DNA from: Streptomyces aculeolatus
Lineage (GTDB): Bacteria > Actinomycetota > Actinomycetes > Streptomycetales > Streptomycetaceae
DNA length: 64,000 bases
Reading direction: 5' to 3'
Assembly: GCF_020400605.1 (NCBI RefSeq)
Contig: NZ_JAINRD010000001.1
Span: 558,001-622,000 of the forward strand
The notes beneath the pieces were generated by a model. It was not told where the DNA came from. It ran no database searches and worked only from the letters and a program-made list of their open reading frames with translations. Both the position numbers and the translations under genes were made by a program. Positions 18,553-30,061 of this stretch are shown piece by piece (position 1 is the first letter of the stretch; each line of letters begins with the position of its first letter).

Positions 18553-18725
18553 ACCCCGGATCCTCCCCCCGCCGGGCGGCCGGTAATCGCCCTTTCCCGG
18601 GCCCATCGGCCTATGCAACGTGCAAGTGACGGGCGCCCTTCCGGCGACGGCGGCGCGGGGTCCGCGGCGCGTCCGTGGCGGAGGGTGCGCAACGGGCGGT
18701 GGACCGGCCGTTGAGCTGCGGTGGT

Positions 18726-19652
18726 TCAGCGGTCGGGCTCGGGATCCCGTAGCCAGCTGACGAGTTCGGTCGTGAACGCGACCGGGTCCTCCTCGTGCGG
18801 GAAGTGCCCGAGACCGTCGAAAAGCCGCCACCGGTACGGCGCTTCGACGTACGCCACCGAGCCCGCCGCGCTCCGCGTGCGCATCACCGGATCGAGGGAT
18901 CCGTGCAGGTGCAGCACCGGCACCCGTACCGGCAGCTTCATCCGGCGGTAGAACTGTATGCCGTCCGGCCGCCCCAGCGACCGTACGAGCCAGCGGTACG
19001 GCTCAACCGAGCAGTGCGCCGTCGAGGGGACGGTCATCGCGCGCCGGTAGATCTCCAGGGCCTTGTCGTCCGGCTGCCGCGGCCCCGACCAGGTGCGGAT
19101 CAGCCGGCCGGTCAACGCGGCGTCGTCGGCGACGAGTTGCCGCTCGGGAAGCCAGGGGCGCTGGGCGCTCCAGACGAAGGAGCCCGCGGCACTCTGCCGC
19201 GGGTCGGTGAGCATCGCGGAGCGCCAGCGGCGCGGGTGCGGCATCGAGGAGACGGTCAGCCGGCGGATCAGCTTGGGCCGCATCACGGCGGCGGTCCAGG
19301 CTAGGTAGCCGCCGAGGTCGTGGCCGACGAGGGCGGCGTCCGGCTCCCCGAGGGAGCGGATCACGCCGGTGACGTCGAGGGCGAGGTTCGCGGGGTCGTA
19401 GCCGCGGGGCGTGCGGTCGCTGCCGCCGACACCGCGCAGGTCCATGGCCACGGCGCGGTAGCCGGCCTCGGCGAGCGCGGGCAGTTGATGCCGCCAGGTC
19501 CACCAGAACTGCGGAAACCCGTGCAGCAGCAGCACCAGCGGCCCCTCGCCCATCTCCACGATGTGGAAACGGGCGCCGTTCGCCGCGACGTCCCTGTGGG
19601 TCCAGGGGCCCTCGATGTGGACTGCCGGGTCGACTGGCGACGGTGCCGTCAT
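18726..19652 (-). CDS. Alpha/beta hydrolase, epoxide-hydrolase-like
   Basis: 308 residues. The alpha/beta fold shows the oxyanion motif HGFPQFWW, the nucleophile elbow VGHDLGGY with Asp in the nucleophile position (as in epoxide hydrolases and dehalogenases), a cap domain in the middle, an acid region near HGSLDPVMR and the base His in GLGHFPHEE. Start ATG 19652 overlaps the stop of the upstream holin-like gene (TCAT on the forward strand), so the two are coupled. Substrate unknown. Confidence 0.87.
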   Translation of the reverse strand: MTAPSPVDPAVHIEGPWTHRDVAANGARFHIVEMGEGPLVLLLHGFPQFWWTWRHQLPALAEAGYRAVAMDLRGVGGSDRTPRGYDPANLALDVTGVIRSLGEPDAALVGHDLGGYLAWTAAVMRPKLIRRLTVSSMPHPRRWRSAMLTDPRQSAAGSFVWSAQRPWLPERQLVADDAALTGRLIRTWSGPRQPDDKALEIYRRAMTVPSTAHCSVEPYRWLVRSLGRPDGIQFYRRMKLPVRVPVLHLHGSLDPVMRTRSAAGSVAYVEAPYRWRLFDGLGHFPHEEDPVAFTTELVSWLRDPEPDR

Positions 19653-20224
19653 GACTCCGAGCGTGCCACGCCCGCGGCCGGCTTGCGTCGGTCCGCCGGA
19701 TGACCTCGGCCGCGCAGCGAGTCGGAGATGACGGTGGCGGTTTCCTTGGTCGAGTTCATCGCGCGCTCCGGCTTGCGCATCTGGCGCATCTTGGCGATGC
19801 CCCACAGCGCGGCGAGCGCGCCGAGCAGCACGTGGACGCCGAAGACGATGAGGAACGACCAGGCGAGGTGGAGGCCCAGGGCGTGCAGCCCGTACGCGGC
19901 CGCGAAGCTGAGCACCGGGATGCCGAAGAGGACGAGGACGCCGGCGACGCCCAGGGCGGCGCCGCCCGCGCCGGCCCGCTTGATGTCCTCCCGCGTCTCC
20001 GCCTTGAGCAGGGCGATCTCGTCGTGGAGCAGTGCGCTCAGGTTGGTGGTGGCGGTCGAGACGAGCTGCCCGAGGCTCTGCTGCCCGTCGAGGTGGGCGT
20101 CGGCGTCGAGGTCGACGCCCACTGTCGTCTTCGCCATGCCGACCTTCGTCGTCGTGGCGTTCGCCGTGCTGCTCGCGTCCGCGGCCGTCCGGCTTCCTGC
20201 TGCACCGTTACCGGCTGCGCTCAT
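19649..20224 (-). CDS. Phage-holin-family (Actinobacterial holin-like, DUF1469) membrane protein
   Basis: 191 residues. An N-terminal Ala/Thr/Ser-rich polar region is followed by a helix (SLGQLVSTATTNLSALLHDEIALLKAE, about 50-77), then two hydrophobic segments (about 88-112 and 118-142) and a charged tail. This is the putative actinobacterial holin-X family, found in chromosomal, non-phage settings. It precedes the hydrolase gene with overlapping stop and start, and follows nhaA by 29 bp, so nhaA-holin-hydrolase is probably one transcript. Function unknown. Confidence 0.75.
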   Translation of the reverse strand: MSAAGNGAAGSRTAADASSTANATTTKVGMAKTTVGVDLDADAHLDGQQSLGQLVSTATTNLSALLHDEIALLKAETREDIKRAGAGGAALGVAGVLVLFGIPVLSFAAAYGLHALGLHLAWSFLIVFGVHVLLGALAALWGIAKMRQMRKPERAMNSTKETATVISDSLRGRGHPADRRKPAAGVARSES

Positions 20225-20253
20225 CGTCCGTCCCTTCGCCGCCTGAAGTCACA

Positions 20254-21651
20254 TCATGCCCGACGGTCACCCGCCTCGCCGGGCGGGTGGCCCATTTCGG
20301 CACGCCTCCGGTGTTCCGCGGCCTTTGCCTCGTGGATCGCGGCCATCCGGAGGTGGTATTCCGGGTCGTCCTGCTGATACATGTCCGGTATGCCGTCCAT
20401 GTCCTCGTCGCGCTCGTCCTCCACCGCGATCGCCTTGTAGCGATTGTCGCGGATCTTGAGCAGGACGCACGCGAGTACGGCGGCTATGAAGGAGCCGGTG
20501 AGCACCGCCGCCTTGGTCTCCTCGGCGAGGGCGGCGTCTTCCGTGAAGGCGAGTTCGCTGATGAGCAGCGAGACGGTGAAGCCGATGCCGGCCAGCGTGG
20601 CGACGGCGAACACGTCGGGCCACCTCAGTGCCGGGTTCAGCTCTGCCCGGGTGAACCGGGCGGCGAGCCAGGAGCCGATCGAGATACCGAGGATCTTGCC
20701 GAGGATGAGGCCGAGCACGACGCCCAGGGGCTCGGGGTCGGTGAACACGCCGCCCAGCGAGTCGCCGTTCACGGCCACCCCGGCTGCGAAGAACGCGAAG
20801 ACGGGGACGGCGAGGCCGGCGGAGATCGGGCGCATCTGGTGTTCGATGTGCTCGCCGGGCGAGACCTCTTCGCCCGGTCGGGTGGTGACGCGCAGCATCA
20901 GGCCCATGGCGACGCCCGCGATGGTGGCGTGCACGCCACTGGCGTGCATGAGCGCCCAGATGACCAGGGCCAGCGGTACGTACACGTACCAGCCGCGGAC
21001 GTCGTGGCGCTGGAGGAACCAGAAGAGGACGAGGCCGGCGACGGCGAAGCCGAGGGCGACGAGGTTGATGCTGGCGGTGTAGAAGATCGCGATGATCAGG
21101 ATCGCGAAGAGGTCGTCGACGACGGCCAGCGTCAGCAGGAAGGCGCGCAGGGCGGAGGGGAGGTTGCTGCCGATGACCGCGAGGACGGCGAGGGCGAACG
21201 CGATGTCGGTGGCGGTGGGGATGGCCCAGCCGCCCAGGTCGCCGCGGCCGGCGTTGACGGCGACGTAGAACAGGGCGGGGGTGGCCATGCCGCAGAGCGC
21301 GGCGACGATGGGCAGCGCGGCTGCCCGCGGGTCGCGCAGCTCGCCGTCGACCAGCTCGCGCTTCAGCTCGACGCCGACGACGAAGAAGAAGATCGTCAGG
21401 AGCCCGTCCTTGGCCCAGTGGGCGAGGTCGAGGCGCAGGTCGAGCGCGGAGGGGCCGAAGGTGAAGCCCTTGATGTCCTCGTACGTGCCGCTGAGGCCGC
21501 TGTTCGCGAAGACGAGGGCGATGACCGCCGCGGCCAGCAGGATCAGTCCGCCGACGGTCTCCGTACGCAGGGCCTCGGCGAGGAACTTGCTCTCTTTGAG
21601 GGACGGCCTGCGCAGGAACTGGGACTGCTGAGGGCGCTGGGGCGCGGTCAT
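20254..21651 (-). CDS. nhaA: Na+/H+ antiporter NhaA
   Basis: 465 residues, secondary antiporter for pH and sodium homeostasis. It has about twelve hydrophobic segments. The paired aspartates of the ion site are in LAVVDDLFAILIIA, with the family signatures FFFVVGVELKRELVDGEL and GGWAIPTATDIAFALAVLAV. The C-terminal 70 residues are charged and cytoplasmic (EDERDEDMDGIPDMYQQDD), an actinobacterial extension. It starts a minus-strand run with the holin-like and hydrolase genes; a 280-bp A/T-richer gap upstream carries its promoter. Confidence 0.93.
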   Translation of the reverse strand: MTAPQRPQQSQFLRRPSLKESKFLAEALRTETVGGLILLAAAVIALVFANSGLSGTYEDIKGFTFGPSALDLRLDLAHWAKDGLLTIFFFVVGVELKRELVDGELRDPRAAALPIVAALCGMATPALFYVAVNAGRGDLGGWAIPTATDIAFALAVLAVIGSNLPSALRAFLLTLAVVDDLFAILIIAIFYTASINLVALGFAVAGLVLFWFLQRHDVRGWYVYVPLALVIWALMHASGVHATIAGVAMGLMLRVTTRPGEEVSPGEHIEHQMRPISAGLAVPVFAFFAAGVAVNGDSLGGVFTDPEPLGVVLGLILGKILGISIGSWLAARFTRAELNPALRWPDVFAVATLAGIGFTVSLLISELAFTEDAALAEETKAAVLTGSFIAAVLACVLLKIRDNRYKAIAVEDERDEDMDGIPDMYQQDDPEYHLRMAAIHEAKAAEHRRRAEMGHPPGEAGDRRA

Positions 21652-21933
21652 GACGAGGCCTCCCGGGCGGTGGGCGACGGATACACGGGTGCTGTGTGCC
21701 GACCAGACTTCCCGGCGCGCCTCAGGGTTTTATCGCTTTCTTCACATGTCTCCGCCACCCTACAGGGCGGCACCAGTCGATCAACCTGGGGTAATACTAC
21801 GACCAAAAAGGGATATAAGGTGCGGCTGGACGGTGCGGCTGCCGGCGACAGGGTGCCCCCGCCGCCGGCGCCGCTGACCGCGCGCCCGGGCCGCCTGCGC
21901 GGGGCCGTACGGCCCTGCGCGGCCCGTCCGGTC

Positions 21934-23889
<1,956 letters not shown>

Positions 23890-24012
23890 GACATCTCCCT
23901 TTCCAGGATGTCCGCCTCAGTCCCGCGCCTAGCTCATCAGGCGCGGGGAGGGCGTGACAAGGGCCTGGGGATAAAATGGTTTAGACCTGTGGGTACCCGC
24001 AGGCGCCGTGTG

Positions 24013-26487
24013 CTAACGGACATCGGCGGCGGCCCGCCCCGGAAGCGCGGCCGGGCCGGGGCGTACCGCCGTGAAGTCGCCCTGCGCGCCCAGCACATAA
24101 GCTTGCGCCTCGCCGACGTGGAAGTACATGCCGTGCAGGCTCAGCGAGCCGTCCGCCAGCCGGCGGCGCACGCACGGGTGCCGACGCAGATGGTCCAACT
24201 GCTGCGCGACGTTGGCCAGGCTCACCCGCTCGGCGTCGTCCGCGTACGGCCGGGAGACGATCCGGGGGCCGTCGGCCCGGGCCCGCGCCAGGCTCGGCAG
24301 CCCGTGCCGCAGCCAGCGCCGCAGCGGAGTGGGCGGTACGCCGGCGTCCCCGGCGTCCCCGCGCGCGGCCTCCTCGTCGAGCAGCGCCTGCACCGCGCCG
24401 CAGCCGGAGTGCCCGCACACCGTGATCGACTCGACCCGCAGCACCTCGACCGCGAACTCGATCGCCGCCGCGACGGAGTCGTCGGGCAGGGCCGCGTCGG
24501 CGTCGTCTCCGGTTCCGTCCGGCAGCGGCACCAGGTTCCCCACGTTCCGCACCGTGAACAGGTCGCCCGGCCCGCTCGACGTGATCATGCTCGTGACCAC
24601 CCGGGAGTCCGCGCAGGTGAGAAAGAGCTGGGTGGGCCGCTGCCCCTCGCGGGCCAGCCGCGCCAGCTCCTCGCGCACCCGCGGCGCGGTGTTGCGCTGG
24701 AAGTTGCTGATCCCGCTGAGCAGCCGGTGCGCCGGGGCGTGCCGCTCCGGCGTCGTGACACAGCAGTGGTTGCGCCACGGTGACCAGGGAGTGCAGTGGT
24801 GCGCGGTGGCCGGCTCGGCGATGCGCCGGCCCGTGGCGGCGGTCAGCTCCGCCGTGCCGCCTTGCGCGATGTGCGCCCGGCGCCAGTCCTGCAGCGTCTC
24901 GAACGCTGCGTGGTCCATGAACGAGCCGGTCAGCTCCACCTCCACCGTCGCACCCGGCGGTACCTGCGCCAGCACCCGGCTCAACCGCGGCACGGCAAGG
25001 AAGGTGAGCTGCCCGCGCACGTGCACGAGATACGTGTCCTCCGGTGCCTCCCCGGTCCCGTCCGCCGCTTCCGGCGCCGCGCCCCCGTCGTGGCGGTGCA
25101 GCGTCACCTTCGTACGGGACAGCCGGTGCAGCGACACCGCCACCGCCACGGCGATCCCCACGGCGACGCCCTCGAGAACGCCCAGCATCACGACGCCGGT
25201 AACGGTCGCCGCGTAGACGAGGACCTCCCGGTGCCGGCGCACCGAGCGTACGTGGCTGATCTTCACCATCTGGATGCCGACCACCATCACCAGCGCCCCC
25301 AGCGCCGCCAGCGGGATCAGTTCCAGCAACCCCACCAGCAGCAGCGACGCCAGCACCACCCACACTCCGTGCAGCACGGTGGACCGGCGGCTGACCGCAC
25401 CGGCCGCGACGTTGGCCGAGCTGCGCACCGCGACGCCGGTGACCGGCAGCCCGCCGAGCAGGCCGGCGACGAAGTTGCCGGCACCCTGTGCGCGCAACTC
25501 CCGGTCCAGGTCGGCGCGCGGTACGGGCCGCTCGTCGCCGCGGGCCCCCGCCAGCTTGTCGACCGCCACCGCGGACAGCAGCGACTCCACGCTGGCCACG
25601 AGCATGATCGTCAGTACCGCCGCCACCAGCCCCAGCGCCGGTCCTTCGGGCATCCCCGCGAGCGCGTGGTTGCTCCACGACGGCAGGTCGACGCGCGGCA
25701 GCCGCAGTCCGGCGACGGAGGCGAAGCAGGTCGCGAGCACGATGGCGGCCAGCGCCCCCGGTACGTACCGCACCGGACCCGTGCCCCACCCGCTCAGCCG
25801 CGGCCAGCCCAGCAGCACGACGATGACGACAGCGCTCACCGACACCGCCCCCAGGTGCAGGTCGGCGAACCGGCCGGGCAACGCCAGGGCGTTGTCGACC
25901 GGCGAGCTCTGCGGGCTGCCGCCCAGGACGATGTGCAACTGGGCCAGTGCGATGGTCACACCGATGCCCGCGAGCATGCCGTGCACGATGGCCGGGCTGA
26001 CCGCCAGCGCGGACCGGGCCACCCTGAGCGAGCCGAGCACGAGTTGGGCGAGACCTGCGAGGGCGGTGATGGCGCAGGTGGTGCGCCAGCCGTACTGCTG
26101 GATGAGGTCGGCGGTGATCACGGTCAGACCGGCTGCCGGCCCGCTGACCTGCAGCGGAGCCCCGCAGATCAGGCCGACGACGATGCCGCCCACGGCCGCG
26201 GACAGCAGCCCGGCCTGCAGTGGTGCCCCGGTCGCCAGCGCGATGCCGAGGGAGAGCGGCAGGGCGATGAGGAAGACGGTCACGGAGGCGGAGAGGTCCG
26301 CGACGAAGGGCCGCCGGGTGGCGGTGCGTTCGGGAGGGGCGGCGGGCCCGGGGACGGCGGTGTGCGGTCCGGACCGCGTGGGTTCGGGGTCTGCCGTGTG
26401 TTCCGGGTCGTGTTCCGGTTCGGATTCCGGGTCCTTCGCGCGCTCGGCGGGAGGGCTTCCCAGGGGGGTCGGGCGTCCTGCGGGCAT
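24013..26487 (-). CDS. SulP-type anion transporter fused to a beta-carbonic anhydrase
   Basis: 824 residues. Residues about 1-60 are Pro/Glu-rich; 65-450 form the SulP membrane domain (RPFVADLSASVTVFLIALPL, then repeated hydrophobic spans); 470-570 resemble a STAS domain (YLVHVRGQLTFLAVPRLSRV); about 590-800 are a beta-carbonic anhydrase with Zn ligands in LTCADSRVV and CGHSGCGAV. Known SulP-CA fusions are thought to couple bicarbonate transport to CO2/bicarbonate interconversion. ATG 26487 follows GAGGAGAC; the frame remains open upstream through the promoter region without a ribosome site. Confidence 0.9.
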   Translation of the reverse strand: MPAGRPTPLGSPPAERAKDPESEPEHDPEHTADPEPTRSGPHTAVPGPAAPPERTATRRPFVADLSASVTVFLIALPLSLGIALATGAPLQAGLLSAAVGGIVVGLICGAPLQVSGPAAGLTVITADLIQQYGWRTTCAITALAGLAQLVLGSLRVARSALAVSPAIVHGMLAGIGVTIALAQLHIVLGGSPQSSPVDNALALPGRFADLHLGAVSVSAVVIVVLLGWPRLSGWGTGPVRYVPGALAAIVLATCFASVAGLRLPRVDLPSWSNHALAGMPEGPALGLVAAVLTIMLVASVESLLSAVAVDKLAGARGDERPVPRADLDRELRAQGAGNFVAGLLGGLPVTGVAVRSSANVAAGAVSRRSTVLHGVWVVLASLLLVGLLELIPLAALGALVMVVGIQMVKISHVRSVRRHREVLVYAATVTGVVMLGVLEGVAVGIAVAVAVSLHRLSRTKVTLHRHDGGAAPEAADGTGEAPEDTYLVHVRGQLTFLAVPRLSRVLAQVPPGATVEVELTGSFMDHAAFETLQDWRRAHIAQGGTAELTAATGRRIAEPATAHHCTPWSPWRNHCCVTTPERHAPAHRLLSGISNFQRNTAPRVREELARLAREGQRPTQLFLTCADSRVVTSMITSSGPGDLFTVRNVGNLVPLPDGTGDDADAALPDDSVAAAIEFAVEVLRVESITVCGHSGCGAVQALLDEEAARGDAGDAGVPPTPLRRWLRHGLPSLARARADGPRIVSRPYADDAERVSLANVAQQLDHLRRHPCVRRRLADGSLSLHGMYFHVGEAQAYVLGAQGDFTAVRPGPAALPGRAAADVR

Positions 26488-26772
26488 GTGGCGTCTCCTC
26501 GGTGTGGAGGGGGCGTCGTGCAGCACGGGCACACGGGTTACGTCACACAGTGTGACGGTTCGGTGACCCTCAAGGTCAAGTAAACGAATCGTAATGCCAC
26601 GTAAAGAGTGAGCGAAGCGTTTTGCGCTGGACGGCCCACTTCTCCCATCCATCGAGTGAATACAGAGAGATAATCTGAATTCCTGGTTATCCCTCTTTCT
26701 GAGCGTGCCGTGAGAAATCGCGTGTGCATTCGGCCATTCGTGTCAGTGCGTCCCTGGCGGCGTCGGGAAGAG

Positions 26773-28095
26773 GTGGGAGCTTTGTTCGGAACATGGCGGG
26801 CGACCGTGGGAATCTGCGGCGTTCTCGCACTGGGAGGTGTGGCGGTCGCGGGCTGTTCTCCCGGTACGGGATCGGACGGCGATTCGCGGGGTTCGGGCAG
26901 CGACGACGCGGCACCCGGCAACGGCCGGCCGATGAAGCTCATCGGCGACGGCTCCACGGCCTACACCGGCGCCCAGCCCAACCAGCCCACGGTCAGCCGG
27001 ATGACGGCGGGCAGCAAGCCGCCGCAGTTCGTCGTCTTCTCCTGGGACGGGGCCGGCGAGGACGGCCAGCGGCTCTTCTCCCACTTCCGCAAGGTGGCGC
27101 GGGAGAACGACGCGGCCATGACGTACTTCCTCAGCGGCGTCTACGTCCTGCCCCGGGAGAAGCGCATGCAGTACGCGCCCCCCGGCCACGCCCGCGGCGC
27201 CTCCGACATCGGCTACCTGGACGAGGAGGAGGTCGCGGCCACCCTGGAGCAGGTCCGCGGCGCATGGCTGGAGGGCAGCGAGATCGGCACCCACTTCAAC
27301 GGCCACTTCTGCGGCCGCACGGGCGTCGCGAGCTGGTCGAAGGAGGACTGGAAGAGCGAGATCGCGCAGGCCAAGCAGTTCGTGCAGCAGTGGAAGACGA
27401 ACACCGGCCGGAAGAAGGCGGACCCGCTTCCCTTCGACTACGACAAGGAGCTGGTCGGCGGTCGCGCGCCCTGCCTGGAGGGGCAGGAGAACCTCATGAA
27501 GGCCGCCAAGGAGATGGGTTTCCGCTATGACACCAGCGGTGTCAGCAGCCAGGTGTGGCCCAAGAAGAAGGAGGGCATCTGGGACCTGTCGTTGCAGGAG
27601 GTCCCGTTCCCTGGCCGCGCCTTCGAAGTCGTGAGCATGGACTACAACTTCATGGCCAACCAGTCGGGCACCGCCTATGCGCCCGCCGCCCAGCACGAGG
27701 CCTTCGAACGGCAGATGCGCGAGGGGCTACTGGCGGGTTTCGAGCGTGCGTACACGACCAACCGCGCGCCCCTCGTCATCGGAAACCACTTCGAGAGCTG
27801 GAACGGCGGCGCGTACATGCGTGCCGTAGAGGACACCATCAAGACCGTCTGCAAGAAGAAGGACGTGCACTGCGTCTCCTTCCGGCAGTTGGCGGACTGG
27901 CTGGACGCCCAGGACCCGGCGGCGCTCGCCCGGCTGCAGACCCTCGACGTGGGCGAACAGCCGGCGAAGGGCTGGGAGAAGTTCCTGTCGGCGCCCGCGA
28001 AGCGCGGCAGCGCGCAGCGCGCCGACGGACCGGCGGGGTCCGCGCAGAAGGACCACGCCGGCACCGCGGACGCCAAGCAGGGTCAGGCGGGCTGA
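26773..28095 (+). CDS. Secreted lipoprotein with polysaccharide-deacetylase-like (NodB) domain
   Basis: 440 residues from GTG 26773. Signal peptide with hydrophobic core TVGICGVLALGGVAVAGC and lipidated Cys28, then a Gly/Ser/Asp-rich linker. The catalytic domain starts at PPQFVVFSWDGAGED; the Asp plus EIGTHFNGHFCG (H-x3-H) fit the metal triad of CE4 deacetylases, though the usual TFDDG is only SWDG. Several Lys-rich patches and a charged, Ala/Gln-rich C-terminus follow. The start is uncertain: GTG 26710 adds a polar leader, and a TTG (26782) is also possible. It overlaps the convergent ATPase gene by 13 bp. It probably trims cell-wall or exopolymer sugars outside the membrane. Confidence 0.75.
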   Translation: MGALFGTWRATVGICGVLALGGVAVAGCSPGTGSDGDSRGSGSDDAAPGNGRPMKLIGDGSTAYTGAQPNQPTVSRMTAGSKPPQFVVFSWDGAGEDGQRLFSHFRKVARENDAAMTYFLSGVYVLPREKRMQYAPPGHARGASDIGYLDEEEVAATLEQVRGAWLEGSEIGTHFNGHFCGRTGVASWSKEDWKSEIAQAKQFVQQWKTNTGRKKADPLPFDYDKELVGGRAPCLEGQENLMKAAKEMGFRYDTSGVSSQVWPKKKEGIWDLSLQEVPFPGRAFEVVSMDYNFMANQSGTAYAPAAQHEAFERQMREGLLAGFERAYTTNRAPLVIGNHFESWNGGAYMRAVEDTIKTVCKKKDVHCVSFRQLADWLDAQDPAALARLQTLDVGEQPAKGWEKFLSAPAKRGSAQRADGPAGSAQKDHAGTADAKQGQAG

Positions 28096-29114
28096 GGGGC
28101 GGCGGCCCCACCCCGTACGGCCTGCTCGGGCTGTGCGGGTTCAAGGTGCGCGGTCTCGCCCAGGACGAAGCCGGGGTCGATCTGGTCCCTCAGATCGGCC
28201 CCGGTCTTCGCGTTGCCCCAGCTCTCCGCGTTCCTGCGGTGGAAGTGCACCATCTGCTGGGTGTAACGGGCCCAGTCGCGCCGCTCGTACGAGGCGTCCA
28301 CGGCCCCGTACAGCTCCCGCAGGACCTGCGCGGCAGGTTCCTCCAGCATCGCGAACGCCGGCGGGCGGCCCTTCTCCATCGACCGCACCCAGTCGGAGTG
28401 CGGGAAGGCGGCCAGCAGGTCGGCGCCCACCTCCGCGCGCAGGAACTCCAGGTCGTCCGGGCCCTGCACCTTGTTGCCGACGACGCGCAGCGCGACGTCG
28501 AAGTCGCGGGCGTACTCCTTGTACTGGCGGTAGACGGAGACGCCCTTGCGGGTCGGCTCGGCAACAAGGAATGTCATGTCGAAGCGCGTGAACATACCGG
28601 AGGCGAAGGAGTCGCTGCCCGCCGTCATGTCGACGACGACGTACTCCTCGCGCCCGTCGACCAGGTGGTTGAGGCACATCTCCACCGCGCCGGTCTTGGA
28701 GTGATAACAGGCGACGCCGAGGTCGGCCTCGGTGAACGGGCCGGTGACCATCAGGCGTACGGAGCCGTTGTCCAACCGCACGGGGCGGGCGCACGCGGCG
28801 TACACCGGGTTGTCCCCGGTGACCGTGAGCAGGCGGGAGCCCGCGCCGGGGGGTGTCGTTTTGATCATGCCGGCGGCGTCCGCGATCCGCGGGTTGGTGC
28901 CGCGCAGGTGCTCCTTGACAAGCGGGAGGTGGGCGCCGAGCGCGGGCAGCCGGGCCGCCTCCTCCTCGTCGAGCCCGAGGGCGGCGCCCAGGTGCTGGTT
29001 GATGTCCGCGTCGACGGCGAGCACGGGGCGGCCGGTGCCGGCGAGATGCCGGACGAAGAGGGACGACAGGGTGGTCTTGCCGCTGCCGCCCTTTCCCACG
29101 AAAGCGATCTTCAT
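28083..29114 (-). CDS. CooC/MinD-like P-loop ATPase
   Basis: 343 residues. The deviant Walker A is at the N-terminus (GKGGSGKTTLSS, residues 7-18), with DADINQHLG as switch I and VVVDMTAGSDSF as the Walker B/switch II region. This is the SIMIBI family including CooC nickel-insertion ATPases and MinD/Mrp proteins. A C-x-C ligand pair typical of CooC is not evident. The last 60 residues are Ala/Gln-rich. It is divergent from the Fic-like gene with about 85 bp between starts, so shared control is plausible. The client is unknown. Confidence 0.78.
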   Translation of the reverse strand: MKIAFVGKGGSGKTTLSSLFVRHLAGTGRPVLAVDADINQHLGAALGLDEEEAARLPALGAHLPLVKEHLRGTNPRIADAAGMIKTTPPGAGSRLLTVTGDNPVYAACARPVRLDNGSVRLMVTGPFTEADLGVACYHSKTGAVEMCLNHLVDGREEYVVVDMTAGSDSFASGMFTRFDMTFLVAEPTRKGVSVYRQYKEYARDFDVALRVVGNKVQGPDDLEFLRAEVGADLLAAFPHSDWVRSMEKGRPPAFAMLEEPAAQVLRELYGAVDASYERRDWARYTQQMVHFHRRNAESWGNAKTGADLRDQIDPGFVLGETAHLEPAQPEQAVRGGAAAPQPA

Positions 29115-29200
29115 GTTCAGAAACGGTAGCGGGATCTTGCCCCGCGGTCAGGGAAAGGGCTGGACAAGTCCACCCCATCGGGTTGCGTAGTCTCGTACGC

Positions 29201-30061
29201 ATGACGAGCGTGACCGACCCGCTGGCGGCCCTGAGCACCCTCCCGGGAGTGGAGGAGGCGGTGTCCTCTGTAAGGAGGGCGGTCGATCGTGTCTACGGGC
29301 ACCGGGTCATGCGCCGGCGCAGCAACGAGGTGTCCGCGGAGGCGGCGCTGCGCGGGGCACGGGCCTCGGCGGCGCTGTCGGGCGCGGACTGGGCGCTGGA
29401 GGAGGTGCGGCGGCGCAGCGACTTCTCGGGTGCGGGCGAGCCGCGGACCGTGGGCGGTGCGCTCCGGGCGAACGCCGAGGCCGGGCAACTGCTGAGCACC
29501 TGGCGGCAGTCGCCGATGCAGGTGCTGGCGCGGCTGCACGTGGTGGCGTCGGGGGGCGTCGATGCGGACGCGGGCCGTGCCGGGGGCGCGGAGGCCGCCG
29601 CCGAGGCGGTGGGGCGGCCGCGGCTGGCGGGCGAGAGCGTCACGGAGCCGGGTGCGGCGCTGCCGTCGCCGCTGCCGGACGCCGAGGAGGCGGCGGCGCG
29701 GCTGGACGCGCTGGCGGCCCTGGTCGTCGCCGGCTCGTCCGCTCCGGCGCTGGTCATGGCCGCGGTGGTGCACGGCGAACTGCTGACGCTGCGGCCGTTC
29801 CGTACCGCCAACGGGCTGGTCGCACGGGCCGCCGAGCGGATCGTGCTCGTCGGCAGCGGGCTGGATCCGAAGGGGGTCTGCCCGGCCGAGGTGGGGCACG
29901 CGGAGCAGGGGCGCGGGGCGTACGAGACGGCCCTCGCGGGCTACGCGAGCGGGACGCCGGAGGGCGTCGGAGGGTGGATCGCGCACTGCGGCAGGGCCGT
30001 TGAGCTGGGGGCGCGGGAGAGCACGGCCGTGTGCGAGGCGCTGCAGCGGGGAGCGGCGTAG
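29201..30061 (+). CDS. Fic-like protein with degenerate active-site motif
   Basis: 286 residues from ATG 29201. The core helices resemble Fic proteins, including an inhibitory-helix-like start (RRRSNEVSAEAALRGARAS) and a central HGELLTLRPFRTANGLVARAAERI. In active Fic AMP-transferases the motif is HPFxxGNGRxxR; here the leading His is Arg, Gly-Asn-Gly-Arg is Ala-Asn-Gly-Leu, and only the last Arg is kept. AMPylation is therefore unlikely. An Ala/Gly-rich low-complexity insert lies around 125-160. It is divergent from the CooC-like ATPase. Assignment is by motif and helical pattern, so moderate. Confidence 0.6.
   Translation: MTSVTDPLAALSTLPGVEEAVSSVRRAVDRVYGHRVMRRRSNEVSAEAALRGARASAALSGADWALEEVRRRSDFSGAGEPRTVGGALRANAEAGQLLSTWRQSPMQVLARLHVVASGGVDADAGRAGGAEAAAEAVGRPRLAGESVTEPGAALPSPLPDAEEAAARLDALAALVVAGSSAPALVMAAVVHGELLTLRPFRTANGLVARAAERIVLVGSGLDPKGVCPAEVGHAEQGRGAYETALAGYASGTPEGVGGWIAHCGRAVELGARESTAVCEALQRGAA

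Noticed and set aside
19649..20224. Evidence of a prophage from the holin-like gene
   Set aside because: The family is chromosomal in actinobacteria; no lysin, integrase or structural phage gene is present.
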